Part shown: piece by piece, positions 1 to 8,039 of the stretch
Layout of the letters: each line of letters starts with the position of its first letter
How positions within the stretch are numbered: position 1 is the first letter of the stretch
From: Streptomyces sp. ACA25
GTDB taxonomy: Bacteria; Actinomycetota; Actinomycetes; Streptomycetales; Streptomycetaceae
DNA length: 64,000 nt
Reading direction: 5' to 3'
Assembly: GCF_028200735.1 (NCBI RefSeq)
Contig: NZ_JAQKPV010000002.1
Span: forward strand, 310,001-374,000
Made by a program: the position numbers and the translations under genes
The notes under the pieces: model-generated
Seen by the model: the letters and a program-made list of their open reading frames with translations, nothing else
Databases searched by the model: none
Told to the model about the DNA's origin: nothing

Positions 1-632
1 CGCTCCCCGAGTTCGCCGAGGGTGTCCTCCAGGGAACGGCCGACGGCCAGCTGGTCCGCGACGGTGGCCAGTTCGGCGCCCGCGGGGTCGTCCATCTCCT
101 CGGCGGCCATGGCCAGGGCGGTACGCAGGGCCAGACCGGCGGCGGTGCCGTTGGCGATGAGCCGGGACAGTTCGGGGAGCTGGCTGATGAACTGTTCGGT
201 GCGCTTGTTCCGCTGCCAGGCGAGGAAGGCGTTGCCGCCCCACAGCCCGACCAGGGCGAAGACCGGGCCGAAGAAGGGCGCCAGGACGGCGGAGCCGATC
301 AGCCAGAGGGCGGCAACCGCGCCGAGGGTGTACGCGACGTACTCCCCCGCGGTCCAGTCAAGGCCGGTGGCACGGAGCCGGAGAGTGAGCCGGCGGCCGG
401 CCTCGGTTTTCCGCAGCCGCCGGTCCACCGCGTCGAAGCGGCGTCGGGGGGTGTGCGGCGCCTGCTTGGTGAGGTCGGCGGGGGAACCCGGCGCCCCCGG
501 TTCGGGGCCGGCGAGGCGCTGGAGCAGCCGGCGGCGGCGGGCCCGGCCGGAGGCCCAGAGCTGGATGCCGGCTACTGCGGTCACCGCTGCCAGCAGGGCC
601 AGGCCGGCGGTGAGCTGGGAGAGGCTGTTCAT
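1..632 (-). CDS. tadB: TadB-like type II secretion F-domain membrane protein (3' end cut by window)
   Basis: Inner-membrane platform protein of a Tad/Flp pilus or secretion system. The protein starts at an ATG at 632 with a hydrophobic helix (about residues 4-24, opening MNSLSQLTAGLALLAAV). A cytoplasmic stretch follows, then a second hydrophobic pair near residues 95-125. After that comes an Ala/Leu-rich helical region with a 'LPELSRLIANG' stretch typical of the T2SSF domain. The C-terminal part lies left of position 1. It starts 3 nt after the stop of the TadA ATPase gene, so the two are translationally coupled; this order (ATPase, then TadB, then normally TadC) is the usual actinobacterial tad arrangement. 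The call rests on domain features plus operon context. Confidence 0.8.
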   Translation of the reverse strand, partial: MNSLSQLTAGLALLAAVTAVAGIQLWASGRARRRRLLQRLAGPEPGAPGSPADLTKQAPHTPRRRFDAVDRRLRKTEAGRRLTLRLRATGLDWTAGEYVAYTLGAVAALWLIGSAVLAPFFGPVFALVGLWGGNAFLAWQRNKRTEQFISQLPELSRLIANGTAAGLALRTALAMAAEEMDDPAGAELATVADQLAVGRSLEDTLGELGE

Positions 633-635
633 CGG

Positions 636-1976
636 CTACCCGGCCTCCCGGGTGGTGATCAGGCTGTCGTCGAGGTGGACGCCGAAGGCCTGCGGGATCT
701 GTTCTCCGGCGAGGTAGAGCCGGTCCGCGACGGCACGCGGCACCGGGTGGTGGCGGAAGTGCCCGTGCACGGCGCCGTCCCGGGTCATGGGGTCGGCCCG
801 GAACTGGGCGACGGTGGCGATCCGGAAGGTTTCCCGGCCGTGCGAGGCGAGGACGGCGACCTCGGCGACGCGCCGGGAGCCGTCCGGGTTCCGGACCAGC
901 TGGACCAGGACGTCGACGGCGCTGTTGATCTGGTCGCGCAGGGCCTCGAACGGCACTTGAAGCTCGGACATGGACGCCAGGGTCTGCAGCCGGAGCAGCG
1001 CGTCCTCGGCGCTGTTGGCGTGCACGGTGGCCAGGGAGCCGTCATGGCCGGTGGACATGGCCTGGAGCATGTCCAGCGTCTCCCCGCCACGCACCTCTCC
1101 GACGATGATCCGGTCGGGGCGCATGCGCAGCGAGTTGCGGACCAGGTGCCGGATGGTGATCTCGCCCCTGCCCTCCACGTTGGGCGGCCGGGATTCCAGC
1201 CGGATGACGTGGTTCTGCTGGAGCTGCAGCTCGGCGGCGTCCTCGATGGTGACGACCCGTTCGCCGTCCGGGATGAGGCCGGACAGGGCGTTGAGCAGGG
1301 TGGTCTTCCCCGAGCCGGTCCCGCCGGAGACGATGATGTTGAACTTCGCGCGTACCAGGCCGGAGAGCAGGAGCAGCAGCTGCTCGTCGAGCGTGCCGAA
1401 GTCGATGAGCTCGGCCAGGGTGTACGCCCGCGGGAAGCGCCGGATGGTCAGCGTCGCCCCGGTGAGGGACAGCGGCGGGATGATGACGTTGACCCGCTCG
1501 CCGGTGGGGAGCCTGGCGTCGACCATCGGGTTCGACTCGTCGACCCGCCGGTTCACGGTGGAGACGATGCGTTCGATGGTCTGCATCAGCTGTTCCTCGG
1601 AGGCGAAGCGCAACGGCAGCTGTTCCACCCGGCCGGAGCGCTCGACGAAAATCTGGTCGGGGCCGTTGACCATGATCTCGGTGATCGAGGCGTCCTCCAG
1701 GAGCGGTTCGAGAATGCCGAGCCCCAGCGCCTCGTCCACCACCCGGCGGATGAGCAGGGCGCGCGCCTGAGTGGACAGCACCGGCCCCTCCCGGCTGAGG
1801 ATGTGGCCGAGCACTCGCTCCAGCCGCTCCCTCCGCTCGGGCAGGAGCAGGGTGGACATTTCCGCGAGGTCGATCTCCTCCAGCAGCTTGGCGCGGTATG
1901 TCGCCACCAGCCGGGGGTCGCTCTGGCCTACGGCGGTCGGCTCCTCCTGGCTGGTGAGCCGGGACCTCAGACCCAT
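636..1976 (-). CDS. tadA: TadA/CpaF-family secretion ATPase
   Basis: Hexameric ATPase that powers assembly of the Tad/Flp pilus on the cytoplasmic face of the membrane. The 446-residue protein has the full VirB11/CpaF layout: a helical N-terminal domain, a Walker A motif GGTGSGKTT near residue 220, an Asp box (TIEDAAEL), a Walker B/ 'RPDRIIVGEVRGGE' segment and the His box 'GHDGSLATVHANS'. An ATG at 1976 is preceded by GAGGAG at good spacing. It follows the second pilin-like gene by 36 nt and is followed 3 nt later by tadB. The last 45 residues beyond the ATPase core are less conserved. Family assignment is firm; whether this machine makes pili or exports protein cannot be read from the sequence. 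Confidence 0.93.
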   Translation of the reverse strand: MGLRSRLTSQEEPTAVGQSDPRLVATYRAKLLEEIDLAEMSTLLLPERRERLERVLGHILSREGPVLSTQARALLIRRVVDEALGLGILEPLLEDASITEIMVNGPDQIFVERSGRVEQLPLRFASEEQLMQTIERIVSTVNRRVDESNPMVDARLPTGERVNVIIPPLSLTGATLTIRRFPRAYTLAELIDFGTLDEQLLLLLSGLVRAKFNIIVSGGTGSGKTTLLNALSGLIPDGERVVTIEDAAELQLQQNHVIRLESRPPNVEGRGEITIRHLVRNSLRMRPDRIIVGEVRGGETLDMLQAMSTGHDGSLATVHANSAEDALLRLQTLASMSELQVPFEALRDQINSAVDVLVQLVRNPDGSRRVAEVAVLASHGRETFRIATVAQFRADPMTRDGAVHGHFRHHPVPRAVADRLYLAGEQIPQAFGVHLDDSLITTREAG

Positions 1977-2012
1977 GGGTGCTCCTCATTCGCCTCGGTC
2001 TCGTCGCGTACG

Positions 2013-2369
2013 TCAGTCGCATGGCATCGTCACGGTCCGGCTGGCCCGGCCGAAGCCGGAGACGAACGGGAGGACCGACGGCACCTCGACGCTCGCGGTC
2101 ACGGTGGCCACGTCTCCGCAGCTCTCGTCGAGGCTGAGGGAGCCGTCGAGCCAGCTGCTCATCGCCGACTGTCCCGCGGTGCCGTACTGGTCTGCGATGT
2201 CCTCCTGGGCGGCGACCCGGGCGGCGGCCCGGGCGGCCGAACCGGCCTGCTGGGCCGCGTGACCGACGAAGCCCAGCTGGAGGGCGGCGAGCGCGACCAG
2301 GACCAGCAGCGGCAGCCAGCCCGCGAACTCCACGGCGGTGACGCCGCGGTCGTGCGAGGGCCCGGTCAT
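2013..2369 (-). CDS. TadE-like pseudopilin, second copy
   Basis: Small pilin-like protein of 118 residues. After a short charged N-terminus it has the TadE signature 'GVTAVEFAGWLPLLVLVALAALQ', where the Glu is followed by a hydrophobic helix; this is the class III prepilin-like signal processed by a TadV-type peptidase. Two cysteines (in 'DESCGDV' and at 'MPCD' by the C-terminus) may form a disulfide outside the membrane. Its ATG overlaps the stop of the preceding TadE-like gene by 4 nt, so the two minor pilins are co-translated and probably act together. The extreme C-terminus is hydrophilic. It could equally be called TadF; the distinction is not visible here. Confidence 0.85.
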   Translation of the reverse strand: MTGPSHDRGVTAVEFAGWLPLLVLVALAALQLGFVGHAAQQAGSAARAAARVAAQEDIADQYGTAGQSAMSSWLDGSLSLDESCGDVATVTASVEVPSVLPFVSGFGRASRTVTMPCD

Positions 2370-2773
2370 GGACCGGCCCGCCCTTCCTCCGCCGCGCCGG
2401 CGGTGCCGGTGACCGTCATCGGCAGGTGGAACGCTCCGGGAAAGATCGCCGGGACGCGCAGCCGCACCTCGGCCTTCCGTACGGTGCCCTCCACCGGGCA
2501 GGTGACGGTCTCCGCCTCCCAGGAGCCAGGCAGGTGCCGCATGGCCGCGGCGGTGCAGGCGGCCGGCGCACCGGTGCGCGCCCCCGCCCCCGCGCGGGCG
2601 CCTTCGTCCGCGGCGTTCGCCGCCAGCGAGAAGGTGTAGCCGATCAGGATGCACTGCCAGATCACCGCCATCATCAGCAGGATGAGTGGGAACATCCCGG
2701 CGAACTCGACGGTGGCCGCACCGCGGTCCCGGCGCCGGACCGCGGCCGGGTCGCCGCGGGAGGGAGGGCTCAT
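2366..2773 (-). CDS. TadE/TadF-like pseudopilin, first copy
   Basis: Minor pilin-like protein of 135 residues. A basic leader rich in Arg precedes 'GAATVEFAGMFPLILLMMAVIWQ', the TadE-type cleavage/assembly motif with its Glu at the start of a transmembrane helix. Downstream is an Ala-rich helix and a small extracellular domain with two Cys residues (one in 'PAACTAAA', one in 'VTCPVEG'). The ATG (2773) overlaps the stop of the TadZ-like gene by 4 nt, and its own stop overlaps the next pilin gene by 4 nt, so this is a tightly coupled translational unit. The major Flp pilin itself is not in the window. Confidence 0.85.
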   Translation of the reverse strand: MSPPSRGDPAAVRRRDRGAATVEFAGMFPLILLMMAVIWQCILIGYTFSLAANAADEGARAGAGARTGAPAACTAAAMRHLPGSWEAETVTCPVEGTVRKAEVRLRVPAIFPGAFHLPMTVTGTAGAAEEGRAGP

Positions 2774-3999
2774 GAACGCCTGCCTCTCAGTCGCAGACCG
2801 CCGGCCGGAGCGGCGGGCTTGCCGGTGGACAGTCCGAGCTCGGCGGCCAGGGCCCACATGGCGCGGCGCACCGGGCCGCGTGGGTCGAGGTCCTGGATCC
2901 GGCCCGCGTCCTGGGCTTCCTGGAGCTCCTTGTGGTTCGCCGGGACGATGCTCCGGGCGACGGGGGTGCCGGTGATCCGGGAGATCAGCTGGGGCTGTAT
3001 GTGGCTGGTGCGGCCCAGCCGGTTGACGACGGTGAGGGTCTGTTCCGTCTTGCGGATCTGCAACCGGTCCCACATCCGCGTCATACGGTTCACGGCCCGT
3101 ACGGAGATCACGTCCGGGGTGGTGACGAGGAGGGCGGTGTCGGCCATTTCCACGGCGGCGGCGGTGGCGCTGTTCATCTGGGAGCCGCAGTCGACGATCA
3201 CGACGTCGTACCGGGTACGGAAGGCGGTGAGCAACTGGCGGGTGGTGGGCTCGGTGACGTCCTCGCCGCGTTCGCCCTCCGCGGGGGCGAGGAGCAGCGC
3301 CAGTCCGGTCTCATGCACGAAGACCGCTTCGGTCAGCACCTGCGCCGAGAGGTCGATCATCCCCGCGAGGTCGGCGATCGACCGGCGGAACTGGACGTCG
3401 AAGTAGGAGCCGACGTCGCCGCACAGCAGGTCGAGGTCGACCAGGACGACGGAGCGTGGCTCGGCCTCTCCGCCCCGGGACGCGAGGGCGAGCTGGGTGG
3501 CCAGCAGGGTGGCTCCGACGCCGCCCTTGGCACCGGAGACGGTGACGATCCGTCCTCCGGGGCCGGCCGGGAGGTGGTCCCCGGCACCGAGGTGACGGCG
3601 TACTCCGAGGGACCACTGGGCGGCGGCGCCGACGCGGGCGGACAGCTCCTCGTAGGTCGGCGGCAGCCCTGCGAGTCCGCGGGCGCCGGCGTCCATCGCC
3701 GCCGAGTACAGGCCGGCCGTGGGGTCGGTGGACATCAGGACGACGCCCACGGCGGGGAAGCGCAGCGCGATCTCGCGGATGAGTTCGAGTGCGGGGAGTG
3801 GTCCGATGCCTTCGTGGACGAGTACCACTTCGGGCAGGTCGGCCAGGGACTCCTGGGTGAGGGCGGCCAGGGTGTCGAGCAGGGTGCCGGAGTCGGGCAC
3901 CGCCCGCAGCGGCTCGGTGTCGGGCAGTTGGCTCAGCAGGGTGACCATGGCGCGGGCGGTATCCGGGTCACCCACCGCGGGAAGAATGCGCGTCGTCAT
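2770..3999 (-). CDS. TadZ/CpaE-like receiver-MinD ATPase
   Basis: Localisation factor of the Tad apparatus, 409 residues. The N-terminal third resembles a degenerate response-regulator receiver domain. From about residue 150 there is a MinD/ParA-type ATPase with the deviant Walker A 'SGAKGGVGATLLATQLAL' and 'VVLVDLDLLCGDVG', then 'YDVVIVDCGSQ' as the Walker B region. Family knowledge: these proteins position the pilus machine at a pole or hyphal site. The gene sits between the CpaB-like gene (14-nt gap) and the pilin genes (4-nt overlap). No response-regulator phosphorylation pocket is obvious. Confidence 0.88.
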   Translation of the reverse strand: MTTRILPAVGDPDTARAMVTLLSQLPDTEPLRAVPDSGTLLDTLAALTQESLADLPEVVLVHEGIGPLPALELIREIALRFPAVGVVLMSTDPTAGLYSAAMDAGARGLAGLPPTYEELSARVGAAAQWSLGVRRHLGAGDHLPAGPGGRIVTVSGAKGGVGATLLATQLALASRGGEAEPRSVVLVDLDLLCGDVGSYFDVQFRRSIADLAGMIDLSAQVLTEAVFVHETGLALLLAPAEGERGEDVTEPTTRQLLTAFRTRYDVVIVDCGSQMNSATAAAVEMADTALLVTTPDVISVRAVNRMTRMWDRLQIRKTEQTLTVVNRLGRTSHIQPQLISRITGTPVARSIVPANHKELQEAQDAGRIQDLDPRGPVRRAMWALAAELGLSTGKPAAPAGGLRLRGRRS

Positions 4000-4013
4000 C
4001 AGATCTGTCTGCT

Positions 4014-4763
4014 TCAGTTCTCGAGAAGGCGGGAGAGATCGACGTGCGGGTCGCCGATGATGTCGCCGATGATCGTGTAGGTCCGTTCGTCCTCGGGGAT
4101 GTCCTGCTCCTCCCCGGGGGCGACCAGCGCCAATCGGATCTGTTCGGCGAAGGCTTCGGCGAAGGTCACCCGCTGGGCGTCGGTGTGGTCCAGCGCGAAG
4201 GTGATCGGCACCGCGTCGGTGCGGCTGCGTTCGGCCTCGATCTCGGTGAGGTCGCCGACCTCGATCACCCGGGCGTTGTTGACCATGAGGCGGACGATCT
4301 CGAACTCCTCGTCGTCCTCCCCGGTGCGGCTTTCGACCCGGTAGGCGGCGTACATGTTGATCGTCGCGCCGGGGTGGATCTTGCCGGCCACTCCGGTGGA
4401 GGCGTCGATCATGATGGCGATTTCCTGCTGCCCCGGGGAAAGTTCGGGCTCCTCGGCCATCATGTCGGCCTGCAGGAGTGACCCTTCGCGCAGTGGGTTG
4501 ACGGCGACCCGGCCCTGGATCTCGGCGAGGTCGGTGACCGCCGAGTCGGGTACGTACCGCTCCGGCACGCTGATCTCACGGAACTGCTCGGGGCGCAGCT
4601 CCTCGTAGGGTGCTATGTCCTCGCTCAGCTCGTACGCGGTGATCTTTGGGCCCACCTGTGATTCCACGTCCCTGATGAGTGCGAGCACGGCGGCGAAGGC
4701 ACCGAGGGCGAGCAGGACCGAGACGAGCAGCAGGATGGTGCCGCGGCGCTGGCGGGCGTTCAT
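4014..4763 (-). CDS. CpaB/RcpC-like SAF-domain pilus assembly protein
   Basis: Membrane-anchored periplasm-facing protein of 249 residues. It has an N-terminal basic segment (MNARQRRG), a single transmembrane helix at about residues 9-30, then a SAF domain ('ITAYELSEDIAPYEELRPEQF') that probably binds peptidoglycan or forms part of the pilus base. A longer beta-rich region with 'QEIAIMIDASTGVAGKIHPGATINMYAAY' is characteristic of CpaB. The C-terminal part is acidic (EEQDIPEDE). Its start overlaps a possible 46-codon gene by 4 nt, and 14 nt separate its stop from the TadZ-like gene. It is part of the tad operon. Confidence 0.85.
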   Translation of the reverse strand: MNARQRRGTILLLVSVLLALGAFAAVLALIRDVESQVGPKITAYELSEDIAPYEELRPEQFREISVPERYVPDSAVTDLAEIQGRVAVNPLREGSLLQADMMAEEPELSPGQQEIAIMIDASTGVAGKIHPGATINMYAAYRVESRTGEDDEEFEIVRLMVNNARVIEVGDLTEIEAERSRTDAVPITFALDHTDAQRVTFAEAFAEQIRLALVAPGEEQDIPEDERTYTIIGDIIGDPHVDLSRLLEN

Positions 4764-4900
4764 GTGGCGAGTTCTCCCTCTGCCGGCTCTGGACGGGTGA
4801 CGCGGCGATACGTGTCGCGGTGGGCGGACCCTTGCGTGCGGGGACGCTGCGCCGGATGGTCGGGGCGCTGGTGCGCTGGGTGGTGTCGCCGGCTGTTCAT
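4760..4900 (-). CDS. possible small basic protein in the tad operon
   Basis: A 46-codon frame starting at an ATG (4900) and ending in an ATGA overlap with the CpaB-like gene. The peptide is Arg/His/Pro-rich with no membrane helix, signal or recognisable motif. In favour: it fills the space between the zinc-ribbon gene (5-nt gap) and cpaB exactly, and it shares the 4-nt stop/start overlap seen between other genes of this operon. Against: no clear Shine-Dalgarno sequence precedes it, and Arg/Pro/His composition is what a non-coding frame in very GC-rich DNA would give. It may only serve as a translational coupler. I do not assign a function. Confidence 0.35.
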   Translation of the reverse strand: MNSRRHHPAHQRPDHPAQRPRTQGSAHRDTYRRVTRPEPAEGELAT

Positions 4901-4905
4901 GCGGG

Positions 4906-5784
4906 TCAGGTCAGGGCCCGGCGTGCGGTGGCGGCGGGTATGGCGTGCAGTCTGCGTTCCGAGGCCGGGATGACGGTGGCGGAGCAGAAGGCGCAGCGGT
5001 CGCCGATGAGCGCGAGGCTGCACCAGTGGCAGCGTTCCTGCCGCACCGAGCTCACCATCTGGTGGAGCAGGGAGACATCGGGGATGGCGGCGGCGAACTC
5101 CACGAGCCGCGAGGTGCCCCACCAGTCGGTGGACTCGGCGGGCAGCGGCACCGCGTCCGTGCCCTGGACCTGCCATTGCCGGGCGAGCCGGCCGGTGACC
5201 CAGTGGTGGGAGAGGCCGCCGCTCTGGGCGTAGGTGAGCAGGGTGCCGAACTGCGGCCCGGTGAGCGTCCCCTCGCCGGCGGTTCTGATGAGCTGCGGGG
5301 TGGGTCCGGCGAGTACGGCGCACTGGCCGCTGGGCGGTCGCGCCCCGTGGCCGGGCGGGAGAGGCACGGGGGTGCGGGCGGCCGCGCGGCCGGAGGCCAG
5401 CAGGGCACCGGTGTAGATGTAGTGGGTCAGGAGCCGGGCGGCGGAGCCGAGCACTCCTGGGCCGAAGTCGCAGCTGGAGAGCTGTCGGAGCTGACGGATC
5501 AGCAGGGCGGTGCCGAGCGGGGGAAGTGAGCTGGGCAGCAGGGCGATCCGGTCCGATTCGAGGAGGGCGCGGACGGCGTGCAGGCGTTGCACGTACGGGA
5601 GGGGGGTGGTGGAGGGGTAGACCACCAGGTAGGAGCCGAACCGGTCCAGCAGTTGCCGGGCTTCGTTCAGGGCGGAGGGGAAGTCCTGCTGCCTCGGCGA
5701 GGTCAGCACGTGTGCGCCCGGTGTGTGCCGGTCGGTGGCGGGCAGCACCAGATCGGCGCTGGTGACCGCGATAGCCATGACCAT
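4906..5784 (-). CDS. hypothetical protein with C-terminal zinc ribbon, tad-operon leader gene
   Basis: A 292-residue protein that I do not recognise beyond its context. The N-terminal half (MVMAIAVTSADLVLPATDRH...) looks globular with alternating hydrophobic residues. The C-terminal 55 residues contain two CxxC knuckles (CHWC and CAFC, 10 residues apart), a zinc-ribbon-like arrangement. Two ATGs (5784, 5778) follow a purine-rich GGGGGGAG; either could be the start. It is the first gene of the minus-strand tad operon, so it may be a regulator or assembly factor for it. No signal peptide, so probably cytoplasmic. The region has normal Streptomyces codon bias, which supports coding. Confidence 0.7.
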   Translation of the reverse strand: MVMAIAVTSADLVLPATDRHTPGAHVLTSPRQQDFPSALNEARQLLDRFGSYLVVYPSTTPLPYVQRLHAVRALLESDRIALLPSSLPPLGTALLIRQLRQLSSCDFGPGVLGSAARLLTHYIYTGALLASGRAAARTPVPLPPGHGARPPSGQCAVLAGPTPQLIRTAGEGTLTGPQFGTLLTYAQSGGLSHHWVTGRLARQWQVQGTDAVPLPAESTDWWGTSRLVEFAAAIPDVSLLHQMVSSVRQERCHWCSLALIGDRCAFCSATVIPASERRLHAIPAATARRALT

Positions 5785-5948
5785 GCCGCTCCCCCCGGGC
5801 CGAACTGCCCGTGCTGTGTAGGCGAGTCTGCCAGTTGGGCAGCTTATCGACACGCTTACCCGGGGAACCAGCGCCGATGCGGTACGGAGACGCTCGTTCG
5901 GGCCGGAAAGTGCCGAGGGGCCGTCAGCGGAGGCTGCTGCCGGGGGTA

Positions 5949-5977
5949 TTGACAGAACAATTGGTCTGGACCAGTCT
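5949..5977 (+). promoter_or_regulatory. chitinase promoter with DasR-type operator (dre)
   Basis: A TTGACA -35 hexamer lies at 5949-5954. Overlapping the spacer and the expected -10 (weak CAGTCT at 5972-5977, 17 bp downstream) is ATTGGTCTGGACCAGT at 5960-5975. This matches closely the dre consensus of Streptomyces (ACTGGTCTAGACCAGT-like) bound by the GntR-family repressor DasR, which is released by phosphorylated aminosugars. The position means DasR would block RNA polymerase, so the chitinase is probably repressed until chitin breakdown products enter the cell. The site match is seen directly; the regulation is inferred from the family. Confidence 0.8.
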
Positions 5978-6046
5978 GCTCGCCAAGCGGTGGCCACCCG
6001 CATCCCTCTCCGCACCCCCCTTTCCTTCAGGCACGGAGGCAGCAAC

Positions 6047-7786
6047 GTGGAACGCACCCGTACACCGCGCGGACGGCGCACCGGACGGCACAGCCGTTCG
6101 GTGCGCACCGCGGCTGTGGCAATGGCCGGAGCACTGGCACTGGGCGGTTGGGCCGCCACGGCCACCGCCTCGGAGACCGGCGGCAGCGCCGGCAACCTGA
6201 TCACCAACCCCGGCTTCGAGCAGGGACTCAGCGGGTGGAGCTGCAGCGGCGGCACCGGTGCCGTCACCGGCGACCCCGTCCGCAGCGGTACCTCGGCCCT
6301 GGTCGCCACCCCCTCCGGGCACGACCATGCCCGCTGCGAGCAGCGGGTGAGCGTGCAGCCGGACGAGGAGTACGAGCTGAGCACCTGGGTCCGCGGCGGC
6401 TACACGTTCGTGGGCGCCGCAGGATCCGGAATGCAGGAGACCTCGACCTGGACATCCGGCAGCGGCGACTGGCAGCAGCTGAAGGTCGGCTTCCGCACCG
6501 GGAGCGGCACCACGGAGGTGACGGTCCATCTGCACGGCTGGTACGGCTCCGCCGCCTATCACGCCGACGACGTGGCGCTGACCGGTCCCGGCGGCGAGGG
6601 CGGCGGCCCGACCGAGCCGCCGGAAGCTCCGCCGTCCGTCCCGGGCGGGCTCACCGTGGGAACCAGCACCAGCACCAGCGTTGCGCTGAGCTGGGACGCG
6701 GTCAGCGATGCCGAGCGGTACCACGTCTATGTCGACGGCTCCCGGACGGTCAGCACCTCCGCCACCTCGGCCACCGTCAGCGGTCTCGAGCCGCAGACCG
6801 CGTACTCCTTCCGGGTGCGGTCCGAGAACGCCGCCGGGGAATCGGCCCGCTCGGCACCGGTGACGGCCACCACCCGGCCGCGACCGGGTGGTGGTGGCGG
6901 TGGCGTGCCCCGCCACGCGCTGACCGGCTACTGGCACAACTTCGACAACGGCTCGGCCCTCATGAAGCTCCGCGAGGTGCAGGACGAGTACGACATCATC
7001 GCCGTCGCCTTCGCCGACGCCACCGCCCGGCCCGGTGAGATCGAGTTCAACCTGGACCCGGTTCTCGGCTACGGCTCCGAGCAGGAGTTCATCCAGGACA
7101 TCGCCGCCAAGCAGTCGGAGGGCAAGTCCGTGATCATCTCGGTCGGTGGCGAGGTGGGGAACGTCATCGTCAACGACGCGGCCTCCGCGCAGCGCTTCGC
7201 GACGAGCACACTGGCGCTGATGGACGAGTACGGTTTCGACGGCGTCGACATCGACCTGGAGCACGGCATCAACGCCAGGTACCTCACCGAGGCCATGGAG
7301 GCGATACACGCGGCTGCCGGCGACAGCCTGGTGTACACGATGGCGCCGCAGACCATCGACATGCAGCACACCGGCTCGGAGTACTTCAAGCTGGCGCTCG
7401 GCACGAAGGACTTTCTGACGGTCGTCAACATGCAGTACTACAACAGTGGCTCGATGATGGGCTGCGACAACAAGGTGTACTCCGCCGGCAGTGTCGACTT
7501 CCTGACCGCGCTGGCCTGCATCCAGTTGGAGAGCGGGCTGGACGCCTCCCAGGTGGGCATCGGGGTGCCCGCCTCCCCCCGAGGCGCCGGCAGCGGCTAC
7601 GTCAGCCCGGAGACGGTCACCGCCGCACTGGACTGCCTGACCCGGGGCACCCGGTGCGGCAGCTTCGTGCCGGAGCGGACCTACCCGGATCTGCGCGGGG
7701 CGATGACCTGGTCGGTGAACTGGGACCGGCACGCGGGCGACGCCTGGTCCCGTGTCGTCGGACCGCACGTGCACGGCCTGCCCTGA
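6047..7786 (+). CDS. secreted GH18 chitinase with carbohydrate-binding and FnIII domains
   Basis: Extracellular endochitinase of 579 residues. The GTG at 6047 is preferred over the upstream in-frame ATG at 5990 because GGAGG sits 8 nt upstream. A signal peptide with an Arg-rich n-region (two RR pairs), hydrophobic core and likely cleavage after TATAS (about residue 40) comes first. A carbohydrate-binding beta-sandwich (about 45-180, starting NLITNPGFEQGLSGW) follows, then a fibronectin type III domain (about 195-285), a Pro/Gly linker and a GH18 barrel. The catalytic DxxDxDxE motif reads DGVDIDLE at residues 398-405, with Glu405 the expected acid. It stands alone, with a DasR operator upstream and a hairpin downstream. 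Confidence 0.93.
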   Translation: MERTRTPRGRRTGRHSRSVRTAAVAMAGALALGGWAATATASETGGSAGNLITNPGFEQGLSGWSCSGGTGAVTGDPVRSGTSALVATPSGHDHARCEQRVSVQPDEEYELSTWVRGGYTFVGAAGSGMQETSTWTSGSGDWQQLKVGFRTGSGTTEVTVHLHGWYGSAAYHADDVALTGPGGEGGGPTEPPEAPPSVPGGLTVGTSTSTSVALSWDAVSDAERYHVYVDGSRTVSTSATSATVSGLEPQTAYSFRVRSENAAGESARSAPVTATTRPRPGGGGGGVPRHALTGYWHNFDNGSALMKLREVQDEYDIIAVAFADATARPGEIEFNLDPVLGYGSEQEFIQDIAAKQSEGKSVIISVGGEVGNVIVNDAASAQRFATSTLALMDEYGFDGVDIDLEHGINARYLTEAMEAIHAAAGDSLVYTMAPQTIDMQHTGSEYFKLALGTKDFLTVVNMQYYNSGSMMGCDNKVYSAGSVDFLTALACIQLESGLDASQVGIGVPASPRGAGSGYVSPETVTAALDCLTRGTRCGSFVPERTYPDLRGAMTWSVNWDRHAGDAWSRVVGPHVHGLP

Positions 7787-7826
7787 CCCCGGCCCTCACT
7801 CCCCGGCCCTCACTCCCCGGCCCGCT

Positions 7827-7855
7827 GTCCCGTGCCCGCACTGCGAGCACGGGAC
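7827..7855. terminator. hairpin after the chitinase gene
   Basis: GTCCCGTGC (7827-7835) pairs perfectly with GCACGGGAC (7847-7855) around an 11-nt loop, 40 bp past the chitinase stop. No U-run follows, as is usual for streptomycete terminators. It separates the chitinase from the exporter genes that start at 8040. Confidence 0.65.
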
Positions 7856-8039
7856 GGCGGGCCGGAGCGGCGTGCGGCCGCTCGGCGCGAAACGCCCATA
7901 TATGTGCTGTTGAGTCGCCTTTCGGCGGTGACCCTGGTCATAGTGGAAGCACGCGGGTGCCGCACCGGGGCTCCGCGGGGCCGGGCAAGGGCTCCCGCTT
8001 CCCACGGCGGCACCGGGTATGCCCCGCTGAGGAGAGACG

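Noticed and set aside
453..2639. Plus-strand open frame across the tad genes
   Set aside because: It overlaps tadA and both pilin genes antisense, and has only Gly/Arg/His-rich shadow composition.
7789..7826. Short tandem repeat CCCGGCCCTCACTC after the chitinase
   Set aside because: Two and a half low-complexity copies between a stop codon and a hairpin; nothing suggests function beyond slippage.
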